DNA of 64,000 bases. Origin: Duganella dendranthematis (GTDB lineage: Bacteria > Pseudomonadota > Gammaproteobacteria > Burkholderiales > Burkholderiaceae_D). The translations under genes and the position numbers were made by a program. The DNA is taken from NCBI RefSeq assembly GCF_012849375.1, contig NZ_CP051684.1:3038001-3102000 (forward strand). Direction: 5' to 3'. This document shows, piece by piece, positions 17,621 to 27,500 of the stretch (position 1 is the stretch's first letter; each line of letters begins with the position of its first letter). The notes under the pieces were generated by a model that was not told the DNA's origin, did not search any database, and saw only the letters and a program-made list of their open reading frames with translations.

Positions 17621-18395
17621 CGATTCCCAAATCCTGATCGCGCGCCTGCTGTCGCACCAGACCCTGCGCCGCGACGATAAACTGGTCAAGCGCGTGCTGT
17701 CGGATGAACAGTTCCGCAAAGAGGTCGACGGCCGCCTGCTGGCGGTTGGCCTCAAGCTGCTCGACAACGTGTATGCCGACCACGTGACGCTGGCCCTGCA
17801 CCGCAATATGGAGCCGAAAATTTTCGGCGCCAAGGATGTCTGGCAAAACAATAACTTCGGCTTGTCGCGCGATGGCGTGGCGCTGCTGGTGGTGCTGTGG
17901 GCGCAGATCATCCTGCCCAAGCGCGAACGCCAGGAGACCCACCAGCACGCGGAAGATGACCAGAACGATATGTTCGGCACCGAGAAGCCGCTGCCACGCG
18001 CGGAAGACACCTCGATCGGCATCGCCTACAAGGCGCTGCTGGCCGACTTCGGCGATAAGCTGGGCAAGAAGACGCGCCTGGACATGAACCTCGGCATCCT
18101 GTCGAAACTGGGCTTCATCGAACGGCGCGGCGACGTGATCGTCGAAGGCCCGCTGCTGGACCTGCTGATGGATACCGACGTGCTGAAAGAGCGCATCGTC
18201 AACGGCGCGCTGGCCGACGTGTTCAAACGCTCGCCGCCGCAGATCATTCCGGTGCCGCGCAGCGCGCCGCCGCTGGCCGCCAACGACGAGGAGCCGGCGC
18301 CGGCATTCGCCGAAGCGGAAGACGACATCCTGCCTGCCTTCGAAGCGCCGCCGCCGCCCGCTCCGATTGACGACGACACTCCAGCCAAGGACTAA
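17613..18395 (+). CDS. MksE/JetB-like subunit of an SMC module
   Basis: A 260-residue protein whose place between the kleisin-like and SMC-like genes, with an 8-bp overlap before and a 2-bp gap after, marks it as the MksE/JetB-type winged-helix subunit. Residues 1-110 resemble such a domain (SQILIARLLSHQTLRRDDKL, NNFGLSRDGVALLVVLWAQI). A second helical unit follows (TRLDMNLGILSKLGFIERRG). The last ~50 residues are an acidic Pro-rich tail with no fold. Known MksE/MukE proteins bind the kleisin and regulate the ATPase. The sequence match is not strong enough to be sure of family by eye. Confidence 0.6.
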   Translation: MNDDSQILIARLLSHQTLRRDDKLVKRVLSDEQFRKEVDGRLLAVGLKLLDNVYADHVTLALHRNMEPKIFGAKDVWQNNNFGLSRDGVALLVVLWAQIILPKRERQETHQHAEDDQNDMFGTEKPLPRAEDTSIGIAYKALLADFGDKLGKKTRLDMNLGILSKLGFIERRGDVIVEGPLLDLLMDTDVLKERIVNGALADVFKRSPPQIIPVPRSAPPLAANDEEPAPAFAEAEDDILPAFEAPPPPAPIDDDTPAKD

Positions 18396-18397
18396 GC

Positions 18398-21229
18398 ATG
18401 TTTCATATTAAATCGCTAGAACTGGTCCACTGGGATTACTGGCAACGCATCAAGAATATCCCGCTGGACGCCAAGATCATCACCATCGCGGGCCAGAACG
18501 GTTCCGGCAAGACCACCTTGCTGGATGCACTGCGCACGCTGTTCGGCCTCGATTGCTCGATGGGCCGCACCTACAAGCACTACGCGCGCCACAGCGGCCA
18601 GCAGACCGCGTGGCTGCGCGCCGTGGTGGACAACAAGCCGATGGGACGCCAGCTGTCCAACCGTCCGTTCCGCAGCTCGGGCTTCTTCAGCGACGACGAA
18701 GTCACGCTGTTTTGCCAAATCCAGAAGAACGGCGGCGACTGGAAGCGCCAGTACCTTATGCGTCCCGGTAACGTGCAGATCGAAGATATCGGCGAGCCGG
18801 GCAGCGATTGGCTCGGCGTGGAGAATTACCGCAAGCGCCTGGCCGCAGCTGGGCTGTCGCCGGCCATGGCCAAGGTACTGGCGCTTGAGCAGGGCGAAAC
18901 CGACAAGCTGTGCGAATACGCACCGCGCCAGTTGCTGGACCTGGTGTTCCAGGTATTCGGCGACAAGGAAGTGCTGGACGCTTACGACGAAGCCAAGCGC
19001 CACCAGCGCGACACCGAGACGGAGCTGAAACGCTTCGAAGCGGAGCTGGAAGCCTCCCGCACCAACCTGGAAGGCCTGCGCCTGCGCGTGGCCAATTACC
19101 ACCAGTGGGAAGACCTGAACAAGGAACGCCGCAACCTGCAAGAGGAAGTGCTGCCGTCGCTGGAGTATCACGAAGCGCGCGAGAAGCACGCTAACCTGAG
19201 CCGCCAGCTGCGCGAAGCGCGCAAGCCGCTGCTGCAGGCCGATTCGCAGCTGGCCGACAAGCGCAACCTGCTGGCGGCGCAAGCCAAGGCGCTGTCGGAC
19301 GCGCAAAGCCACGAGACGGTGCTGGAGCAGGAATCGACCTCGCTGCAAACCCGCCTGACGCACATCAACGGCAAACTCAAGCCGCTGGAAAGCCTGCTGG
19401 AACAGAAGGCGCGCCTGGAAAAGCTGGCATCGGACTCCGGTTCGGACCTGGCTGAAGTGGCCAAGACGCTGCAAGAGAAAGAGATCGAACTGGCGCGCCA
19501 GCGCACCGCGCGCGATGCGGTAGCGTCGAAGATCGCCGGTGAGCTGTCGACCATCTCCGCGCTGCAAGGCAAGACCGCCATGCCGGAGCCGGAAGTGCAG
19601 CGCACCATGCGCCGCGCGCTGAACGACGCCGGCATCAGCCACGCCATGCTGTCGGACATCGTCGAGGTGACCGACGCCAAGTGGCAGGGTGCGATCGAAG
19701 GCGTGCTGGGTGGCTATGCCTCCGTGGTGCTGCTGGATAAATCGTCGGACGCCGCCGCCGCGTACCGCCTGGCGGAGAAGGAACGCTATCGCCACTTCAT
19801 CGTGCCGGACCTGGTGCATGCGCCGGTGGTCAATGACGACACGCTGATGTCGGTGGTAAAGTTCTCGGCCAAGGTGCCGGCGTGGCTGGTGGAACAGCTG
19901 TCGCGCATTACCCGCGTGGACAGCGTGGACATCGGCGCAAAGCTGGGCAGCCACGAAGAGTGGATCACGCCGGACGCGTATCACCGCGAACGCCGCGGTG
20001 GCCGCTCGCTGTTCGTGGAAGTCTCGCGTTACCGCTTCGGCTCCGCCGGCCGCACGCAGCGTATGGAAGCGATCCAGAAATCGCTGCCGGCGCTGGAGGC
20101 ACAGGAAGATCAACTGACGCTGCTGGTGTCCAAGCTGGCGACCGAAATCAGTTCGCTGAAAACCCGCCTGGCCGGCGTGGACGCGGCCAAGGAACTGGGC
20201 GCGCGCGCCGAGGAATTCGACGAAGCGGCGCGCAACGCCGTACCGCTGCGCGCCGAGCGCAGCGAAGTCGGCGCCCGTCTGGGCGAACTGCAAAACCTGA
20301 TCAAGACCGCCGTGGTCACGCGCACCCGCGCCGACACTACCTGGCAGAACGCGCGCTTCGCCTTGTCGGAGTCGGAAGCCGGCATGCGTCTCAATCACAA
20401 GCGCGTGCTGGAGCAGCGCACCGAACACGCCAAGGCGTTGCTGGTGCTGCGCAAGGCCTGGCGCCATCTGCCGCAAGCCTGGCGTCGTCCCGCGCGCCGC
20501 GCCGCGCTGGTCAAGGACCACCAGAACGCGCACCAGGTCAACCTGCGGGTGCACAGCCTGGAAGCTAGCCTGGCGCGCAGCGACTGGGAACTGGATGCAA
20601 CCGTCATCGACCAGTACCAGCGCCTGAACGACCAGCTGCATTCGCGCCAGTCGGAAACCGAAGAGCGCCGCTACCAGAACAACCGCGCGATCGAGGCCAC
20701 CGGCAATGCGCGCGGCGCCTACATCGAGCGGCTGCGCTACACCGTCAAGACCTATGCGGCCAATATCAAGGAGCTGGGCCAGCTGGCCGGCATCGAGGTA
20801 AGCGCCGATCCGGTGCGGCTGGAGAACGACGACGTGCAACTGGCGCAGGCCGGCCTGCACGTGCGCTTCAAGTTCGACGGCAAGGGCGTGATTGGCATGA
20901 ACGACGGTGAAGCGTCGGGCGGCCAGCAGGTGATGAAATCGCTGGTGCTGCTGATTGGCTTGCTGAAATCGGAAGAGGGCTCCGGCGGCTTCGTGTTTAT
21001 CGACGAACCGTTTGCCCACCTGGATATCCGTAACATCCAGCTGGTCGGCGAGTTCCTGAAGAATACCGACGCCCAGTACCTGATGACGACCCCGCTGACG
21101 CACAACACCGACGTCTACGATCCTTCGGAACTGACGCTCATCACGAGCAAGAAGAAAAAGGATACCGAGTGGGCGCAGCCGATCTTCGTGCTGCAACGCC
21201 GTAAGGAGGAAGCGGCGAAAGCCGCTTGA
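18398..21229 (+). CDS. SMC-like ATPase (MksB/JetC-like)
   Basis: A 943-residue structural-maintenance-of-chromosomes type ATPase. It has Walker A GQNGSGKTT (residues 32-40), a Q-loop-like LALEQGETDKL, a first coiled coil (about 200-400), and a hinge-like globular part (about 400-530; MLSDIVEVTDAKWQGAIEGV). A second coil (about 530-790) leads to a C-terminal head with ABC signature ASGGQQ near 839 and Walker B FVFIDEP near 865. It is shorter than Smc (~1170) and MukB (~1480), and lies in the MksB/JetC size range. It is third in a coupled operon. No JetD/MksG nuclease gene follows; a terminator does. Confidence 0.8.
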   Translation: MFHIKSLELVHWDYWQRIKNIPLDAKIITIAGQNGSGKTTLLDALRTLFGLDCSMGRTYKHYARHSGQQTAWLRAVVDNKPMGRQLSNRPFRSSGFFSDDEVTLFCQIQKNGGDWKRQYLMRPGNVQIEDIGEPGSDWLGVENYRKRLAAAGLSPAMAKVLALEQGETDKLCEYAPRQLLDLVFQVFGDKEVLDAYDEAKRHQRDTETELKRFEAELEASRTNLEGLRLRVANYHQWEDLNKERRNLQEEVLPSLEYHEAREKHANLSRQLREARKPLLQADSQLADKRNLLAAQAKALSDAQSHETVLEQESTSLQTRLTHINGKLKPLESLLEQKARLEKLASDSGSDLAEVAKTLQEKEIELARQRTARDAVASKIAGELSTISALQGKTAMPEPEVQRTMRRALNDAGISHAMLSDIVEVTDAKWQGAIEGVLGGYASVVLLDKSSDAAAAYRLAEKERYRHFIVPDLVHAPVVNDDTLMSVVKFSAKVPAWLVEQLSRITRVDSVDIGAKLGSHEEWITPDAYHRERRGGRSLFVEVSRYRFGSAGRTQRMEAIQKSLPALEAQEDQLTLLVSKLATEISSLKTRLAGVDAAKELGARAEEFDEAARNAVPLRAERSEVGARLGELQNLIKTAVVTRTRADTTWQNARFALSESEAGMRLNHKRVLEQRTEHAKALLVLRKAWRHLPQAWRRPARRAALVKDHQNAHQVNLRVHSLEASLARSDWELDATVIDQYQRLNDQLHSRQSETEERRYQNNRAIEATGNARGAYIERLRYTVKTYAANIKELGQLAGIEVSADPVRLENDDVQLAQAGLHVRFKFDGKGVIGMNDGEASGGQQVMKSLVLLIGLLKSEEGSGGFVFIDEPFAHLDIRNIQLVGEFLKNTDAQYLMTTPLTHNTDVYDPSELTLITSKKKKDTEWAQPIFVLQRRKEEAAKAA

Positions 21230-21250
21230 TAGGGAAGGGAAGTATTCCGG

Positions 21251-21279
21251 AAGGGCCGCCTTGTCGCGGCCCTTTTTTA
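21251..21279. terminator. Terminator closing the SMC operon
   Basis: AAGGGCCGC, 6-nt loop, GCGGCCCTT, then T-run: a 9-bp perfect stem 22 bp after the SMC-like gene. Its distal arm abuts the stop codon of the convergent membrane-protein gene, so it may serve both strands. Confidence 0.85.
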
Positions 21280-21810
21280 TTTGATGTCGAAGATGTCAAT
21301 CGGGCGTGGCACCGGCTTTTGCGCGCGGCGCCATTCCACCAGCCGCCATGCATACAGGCCGTAGAAGCCGCCCAGCAGTCCAAACAGCCACGCCGTGAGC
21401 GGATTGCCCAGGAAGTCAGCTTCCAGCGGCAGGCCATTGTGCATGTGCAGATAGGCCTCAAATAAGCGGTAGATCAATCGGCTGATGAACAGCATAATGA
21501 CCAGCAGGGCAAGCTTGCGATTCTGCGTGTAGAAAAAGCCATCGGGGCGATTCTCCAGGCGGCTCATCTTGAAGTTGCGCTGGCCGAGGAAGGCGCCGAC
21601 CAGCGCACCGGCCAGCAGCGCGGCCATGGCGATCCAGTTGCCGAAGATTTGCACCGCGACCGCCAGCAGCATGAAAGCCATGACGGCCAGCGTGGCGTAG
21701 TGGCGCCACAGTTCGGACTTGGTACGACCCAGGACGATCTTGAGACGCGAGTAAATACGCCATACCGCCAGCGGCACCAGCAGCAGCAATACGATTGTGG
21801 TCATTTCCAT
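21277..21810 (-). CDS. Multi-pass membrane protein, possibly CcdC/DUF1453-like
   Basis: A 177-residue inner-membrane protein with about five hydrophobic segments (TTIVLLLLVPLAVWRIY, LAVMAFMLLAVAVQIFGNWI, MAALLAGALVGAFLG, LALLVIMLFISRLIYRLF, WLFGLLGGFYGLYAW). The central RPDGFFYTQNRK stretch between segments recalls DUF1453 (CcdC-like) proteins, but the match is loose. ATG 21810 and ATG 21804 are both possible, and no clear ribosome site is seen. It is convergent with the SMC operon and divergent from the S9 peptidase. Confidence 0.6.
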   Translation of the reverse strand: MEMTTIVLLLLVPLAVWRIYSRLKIVLGRTKSELWRHYATLAVMAFMLLAVAVQIFGNWIAMAALLAGALVGAFLGQRNFKMSRLENRPDGFFYTQNRKLALLVIMLFISRLIYRLFEAYLHMHNGLPLEADFLGNPLTAWLFGLLGGFYGLYAWRLVEWRRAQKPVPRPIDIFDIK

Positions 21811-21905
21811 AATCTGTCCGAATCCGAAAATCTGAAAAACTGTGATTGTACGGCACGGATCGGCAATCAAGGCTAGCATACGCAAACTGGACTGAAAGGA
21901 CGCCC

Positions 21906-24376
21906 ATGAACAAACCTTTATCCGTGCTGCCGCCGCATCCGGGGCTGATGGCCGCTTCGCCGCCCGCATTTGCTCGGGAGGGCGCCCAGGAGGGGGATAT
22001 CGCTTGCCGCCTGCTGCCTTGCAAGCCATTGTCGATGCGGCCCGTTCGCCCGGCCTCAGTCTCAGTCCCCGGCGCGACATCGTCGCCGTGGTGCAAACGC
22101 CGCCGCTGCCCGGCATTGCCGAAGTGGCGCAGCCGGAGCTGAAGCTGGCCGGCCTGCGGATTAATCCGCGCACCTGTTCTTCGTCCCGTTTCTCGTTCGG
22201 CACCGACCTGGCCTTGCTGGACGTGGCCACGCGCAAGGAGCGCCGCATTGGCGGGCTGCCGCGCGGCCTGCGCGTGTCGGACCTGAGCTGGTCGCCGGAC
22301 CAGCGCCACCTGGCGTTCACCCATGTCTCGCTGAAGGGCGAGCGCGGCGCGGTGGAGCTGTGGGTGGTGGATCTGGCCGAAGGCAAGGCGCGCAAGCTGT
22401 CGCCGCAGCCTTTGTCGACGGTGCTCACGCGCGGCTTCAACTGGCTGCCGGACAGCAGCGGGTTGCTGGTGCATTGGCGTCCGGCCGGCGTGGGCAAGGC
22501 GCCGGTGGGCAGCGGCATTCCGTCCGGGCCGATCGAGCAGGACTCGACCTCGGACGGCCATGTGCGCCAGCTGCGCACCTATCAGGATCTGCTGAAGAGC
22601 GAGGACGACGCGCGCCTGTTTGAGTATTACGTCACGGTGCAGATGGCCATCATCGACTTGCATGGCAAGGCGCGGCTGGTCGGCGCACCGGGGCAGTTCT
22701 CGCGCACTTCGTTGTCGCCGAGCGGCGAGTACATTCTGACGCAGAGCATCACGCGGCCGTATTCGTACATCGTGCCGGTGTCCAGTTTCGGCGAACGGAT
22801 CGAGGTGCGCGACTTGCATGGCGATGTGGTGCACACGGTGGCCAACCTGCCGCTGGAAGAGGGGCTGCCGCCGGGGAACGACGCGGTGTCCGACGGCGTG
22901 CGCCATGTGTCGTGGCGCGCCGATGCGCCGGCCAGCCTGGCGTGGGCCGAGGCGCAGGATGGCGGCGATCCGGCGCGCGAGGTAGTCGATGGCATCCGCG
23001 ACCTGGTGCTGTTGCAGGCGGCGCCGTTCCGCGCACCGCCCAAGGTGCTGGCGCGGCTGACCATGCGTTACGCCGGCATCGCCTGGGGACGCGACGATGT
23101 GGCGCTGATCAATGAGCGCTGGCACAAGACGCGCGATTACAAGCAGTGGATGATCGAGCCGGCGCATTTATCGACGCCGCCGGAGCTGATTTATTCCGGC
23201 TCATACGAGGACCGCTACAACAGTCCCGGCTCGCCGGTGATGCGCGCCGATGCGAATGGCTTCCCGCGTTTGCTGATCGGCCCCGGCACCACGGTGCTGC
23301 TGGACGGCGCCGGCGCTACGCCGGAAGGCGACCGGCCATTCCTCGATCGTCTGAGCCTGACCACGCGTCACAAGGAGCGCCTGTTCCAGAGCGCCGCACC
23401 GTATTTTGAAAACGTCGCGGCAGTGCTGAATGACGACGGCACGCTGCTGCTCACCACGCGCGAATCGCCGACCGAGCGGCCGAATTATTACCTGCGCGAC
23501 CTGACCAAGCCGGAAGGCGAGCAACTGACCGCGCTGACCAGCTATCCGCACCCAACGCCGCAATTGAAGGATGTGCAGAAGGAGCAGATTCGCTACGCGC
23601 GCGAAGATGGCGTGGAGCTGACCGCGACGCTGATGCTGCCGCCGGAGTACGACGCGGCGCGCGACGGTCCGCTGCCGATGCTGATGTGGGCTTATCCGCA
23701 GGAGTTCAAGTCAGCCGGCGCGGCCAGCCAGACCACCGGATCGCCGTACCGATTCAACGCCGTCAGCTACTGGGGGCCGGCGGCCTTCCTGGCGATGGGG
23801 TACGCGGTGCTGGATAATCCGTCGTTCCCGATCGTGGGCAGTGGCGACGAGGAGCCAAACGATACCTATCTGCCGCAGCTGGTGGCCTCGGCTCAGGCGG
23901 CGGTGGAGGAGGTGGTGCGGCGCGGCGTGGCGGACCGGCACCGGATTGCGGTCGGCGGCCATTCATATGGCGCGTTCATGACCGGCAATCTGCTGGCGCA
24001 TACGCGCTTGTTCCGCGCCGGGATCGCGCGCAGCGGCGCCTACAACCGCACTCTGACGCCGTTTGGTTTTCAGTCGGAGGAAAGGCCGTACTGGCAGGCG
24101 CCGGCGGTGTACCAGGCCATGTCGCCATTTAACAGCGCTGACAAGATCAAGGATGCGATGCTGCTGATTCACGGCGCGGAGGACAGCAATTCGGGCACCT
24201 TCCCGATCCAGAGCGAGCGCATGTTCCAGGCCATCAAAGGACTGGGCGGGACGGCGCGGCTGGTGATGCTGCCGAACGAATCGCACGCCTACCGCGCGCG
24301 GGAATCGATCCTGCACATGCTGTACGAAACCAATGCCTGGCTGGAGAAATACGTCAAAAACGCACAACCCCGGTAG
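21906..24376 (+). CDS. S9 family (prolyl oligopeptidase-like) peptidase with apparent 5' frameshift
   Basis: Secreted serine peptidase of the acylaminoacyl-peptidase/dipeptidyl-peptidase type. An N-terminal beta-propeller precedes a C-terminal alpha/beta-hydrolase domain with nucleophile GGHSYGAF, acid HGAEDSNSG and His in NESHAYRA. The main frame is open from 22004 (TTG; Ser 654, Asp 727, His 761 by that numbering) but has no proper start or signal peptide. ATG 21906 has a good AAAGGA site and begins MNKPLSVL...SPPAFA, a signal-like end, in a different frame. One extra G in the five-G run at 21992-21996 would join them as REGAQEGGYRLPPAALQ. So a 1-base lesion, slippage site or sequencing error is likely. 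Confidence 0.8.
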
Positions 24377-24378
24377 AA

Positions 24379-24406
24379 GGGTCAGACCCCGTACGGGGTC
24401 TGACCC
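24379..24406. repeat. Dispersed 28-nt palindrome, copy 1
   Basis: Perfect palindrome: arm GGGTCAGACCCC, centre GTAC, complementary arm GGGGTCTGACCC. It begins 2 bp after the S9 peptidase stop codon and could act as a terminator hairpin. A second copy lies at 48655-48682 and a degenerate one at 41898-41925. Confidence 0.85.
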
Positions 24407-24464
24407 CAAAGCGAAGCCTCGGGGTAGAATGGGCGCCACCATCTCGCCCCCAGGAGTTACGACC

Positions 24465-24578
24465 ATGAAATTATTCCACCGCGCCCCCGACCCCGTCCCA
24501 GTGGACGATCCTGCTCCGCCGCATGCTCCGCATCCGGTGCCGCAGGACGATCCTGTCCCCGACCACAATCCGACTTAG
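24465..24578 (+). CDS. Proline-rich 37-residue small protein
   Basis: A short ORF with a strong AGGAG eight bases before ATG 24465. The product is MKLFHRAPDPVPVDDPAPPH followed by more Pro/Asp/His-rich sequence, with no membrane segment or known motif. It ends 24578, overlapping the tail of the convergent tamB gene by 4 bp. The ribosome site and short intact frame argue for a real small gene; there is no other support. Confidence 0.5.
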   Translation: MKLFHRAPDPVPVDDPAPPHAPHPVPQDDPVPDHNPT

Positions 24579-27500
24579 TCAAACGCCCAGGTGTACAGCA
24601 CGTCCAGCGCGTTGTTGGTACCGGTCTGGAACTGCAGCGTAATGCGCGGATTGAGTTTGTATTTGATTTTGACCAGGCTGGTGGCCGTACTCGCACCCTG
24701 TTCAAAACTCAGGTAGGCGCGCGACGAGATGCGCTTGCCGACCGTGACCACGGTATTCTGCAAGCCGGTCGCCGCGCCTGCCGACGTGCTGCCGGCCGCC
24801 TGACCGACGCCCAATTCATCCACGCCCAGCGACTTGGCCAGCTTGCCTTGTCCCGAGCCGCCAAACAGCGCGCCGGCGGCGGTGCCGAGCAGCGCCATGT
24901 CGTTGCCCTGCGTGCTGTCGATGCCGTGGCCTAGTACCAGCCACGCCAGCTTGTCGCTGTCTGACACGCTCGGCGTGGAGACCAGCTTGGCCTGCGGCGC
25001 CAGCGCCGTGCCGCGCACTTCCACGCCCGCTTCCACGTTGGTCTCACTCAGCGCTTCACCTTCCGGTCCACGGCGCACGGCGAGGATGTTGAGGCCCGGA
25101 TTATCGTAGGCGCCGGTGAAATTGATCACGCCGCGATCGATCACCAGTTTTTGCCCATACGCCGCATACGTCCCGCTGGCGACGCGAATGCTGCCGGTGA
25201 CGCGCGGCGGCCGGCGGTCCGCCACGCGGATCCGCAGCGATCCTGCCAATTGTGCATCCAGCCCTTTGCCCTGCAGATTGAAGTCGTTGCCGAGGTCCGC
25301 TTCGACGTCGATATTCAGCGGCAGGCCTTGTTCCTTCTTGATCGGTGCCGCGCCTTTGCCGACGATGACCACGTCGTCGCTCAGCGTCGGCGTGTCGGCG
25401 CCGGCCAGTTCGATGTTGGCGCGGTCGGCGCGGAATTTGCCGTCCAGCTGGAAGCGTTTGGCGTCGCGCGTCAAGGTGCTGGTGCCACTGACCACCAGGA
25501 TGCGGTCGGGACGCGACAGCACTTCCAGTTTGTCGGCTGTCAGTTTGAGCTGCATGGTGGCTTCGTTGGCGGCGTAGCGTATCCAGCCATCCGCCTGCGC
25601 GCGGCCCTGGTTGCCGTCGAAGGCCAGCTTTTGCAGTTGCAGCTGGTCGCCGGTCAGGCGCGCCTGCAACTGGCCGTTGCGCAGCTTGATGCCTTGATCG
25701 AGCCAGTTGACCACCAGCTTGTCGCCGGTGATGTCGCCGCTCAGCTGCGGCGCGCCGATGGTGCCGCTGCCGTTGACGGCCATCTTGAAGGTGCCGTCGA
25801 TTTCCAGACCCGGTTGGCCTGCCAGTGGCGCCAGCCAGGCGAGGGAGCCCATATTGGCGCTGCCGGCCAGGGTGAAGGTACTGTCGTCGGCCAGGCGGCC
25901 TTCGCGCAGTTGGGCGCTGCCATCCAGCTTGGCCTGGCCGGCGCGGGTGCCGTCGACGTTGAGTTGCACGCGCAGCGTGCCGTCCTTGACATCGGCGCGG
26001 GCGTCCAGCGTGCGCAGGCCGAGCGCCTGCGGCAGGTCGGCGCCGATGATAGTCAGGTCGCCCTGTTCGCGATAGACGTGGACCATGCCGGCCAGCGTGC
26101 GGCTGGCGGCTTGCAGGTCCAGGCCCCACTCGGCGCCGATGGTCATGCTGCTGCGGACGTTGTCGCGCCAGGCGTCGGACAGCTGCGCCAGGTAGTTGAC
26201 CGGCACGCCGGCCGCCTGGCCTTTGCTGTGCCATGTATTGCCGGCTTTTTCCAGGTTGTCGATCCGGATGGTGCCGGCCGGGAGTTTGATGGTGGCGCCG
26301 GTCAGCGCGATCTGTTCGGGCTTGAGCAGGCCGGCGACGCCGGTATCTGCCGGCGCGGTGAGCTTCAGCGGCGCCGGGGCGGCCAGCGTCAGGGCGAAGC
26401 GGCCTTTGTTTTGTAGCGTGTCGATGGCGCCAGTCCAGGTGTCGTTGGCCCAGCCGCCTTTAACGCGCAGGGCGGCGTCGAAGTCCGGGTTGGCGGCGCT
26501 CAGCTGGATGATGTGGGCGGAGCGCGTGCCGCTGGTTTGCAGCCGCGCCTTGTCGAGCGAAATGGCGGGCGAAACGTAGCGGGTAATCTCGATATCGCTG
26601 ATCAGCGGCACGTCGGCCATGGCCTCCGCCGCCGCGCCGCCGCGCGCCACTGCGCCGCGTTTGGCGGTGGTGGTGGCCGGCGCGCCGCTGGCCATGGCAA
26701 TCGTATTGCCCAGCGTGGCGCTGCCGCGAATGCTGCCGACTTGCTGCTGGCCCGGCGCACGCAGATTGCTGCCGTCCAGCGTGAGCGCCAGCGCCGGCCG
26801 CGCGGCGGTGCCGGACAGCGTGCCGTTCGCATGCAGCACGCCGCCGAACTGCGGCCCGAGCGAACCGAGTTGCGGCGCGTCGAGCTTCCATTCCAGCTTA
26901 TCGAGCGCGCTGCCAAAGCCGCCTTTGGCTTGCAAGCTGTTGGTGGCCAGATGCAGGTCGACATCCGCGTTGCTGATGCTACCCTTGGACGCCGTCAGTT
27001 TGGCGTAGCCGGACAGCGGTGCATTGGCAAACGTTGACGGCTGCAAGGTCAGATTCAAGCCGGCGCGCCAGTCGCTGGACAGGCGTGCATCGCCGCTAAA
27101 GGTGGCGTTGACGGAGCCCGCCTGCGCCGCACCAAACGACAGCGGATTAAAACGCTGCACGGTGCCCGTCAGTTTCAGCTCCGGCGTGCCCTTGACCACG
27201 GCCACGTCGCCGGCCGCGTGTATCAGGCTGTCGCTTGGCCGCTTGACCGTAGCCGAAGCCAGGGCCAGACCTTTGGCATCTGCTTCAAAGCTGCTACGCG
27301 GCGCTTCCATGCTGCCGGTGACCACGCCGCTGGCGGTGATGGCGCCCAGCAGATCGCTACTCACCGCAGACAACTGGCGCGCGTCGATCTTCCACTTCAG
27401 TTGCTCGCCCGGTGCGCCGAAGTTGCCGCTGACGTCTGCCGTGTTCTGCGCCATGGCCAAATGCGCGTCAACGCCGCTAATGTGTTTAGCGTCTGCATTC

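Noticed and set aside
18416..21196. Long antisense open frame (~926 codons) opposite the SMC-like gene
   Set aside because: High-GC codon bias leaves long open frames on the opposite strand; it has no ribosome site and reads as low-complexity His/Arg/Gln sequence.
16259..21229. A complete Wadjet plasmid-defence system
   Set aside because: No JetD nuclease gene follows; a terminator and a convergent membrane protein do. Defence function cannot be claimed from three genes.
21846..22142. Independent small gene before the S9 peptidase
   Set aside because: Its ribosome site and start fit, but its 3' part overlaps the peptidase in another frame; a one-base lesion in a G run explains it better.
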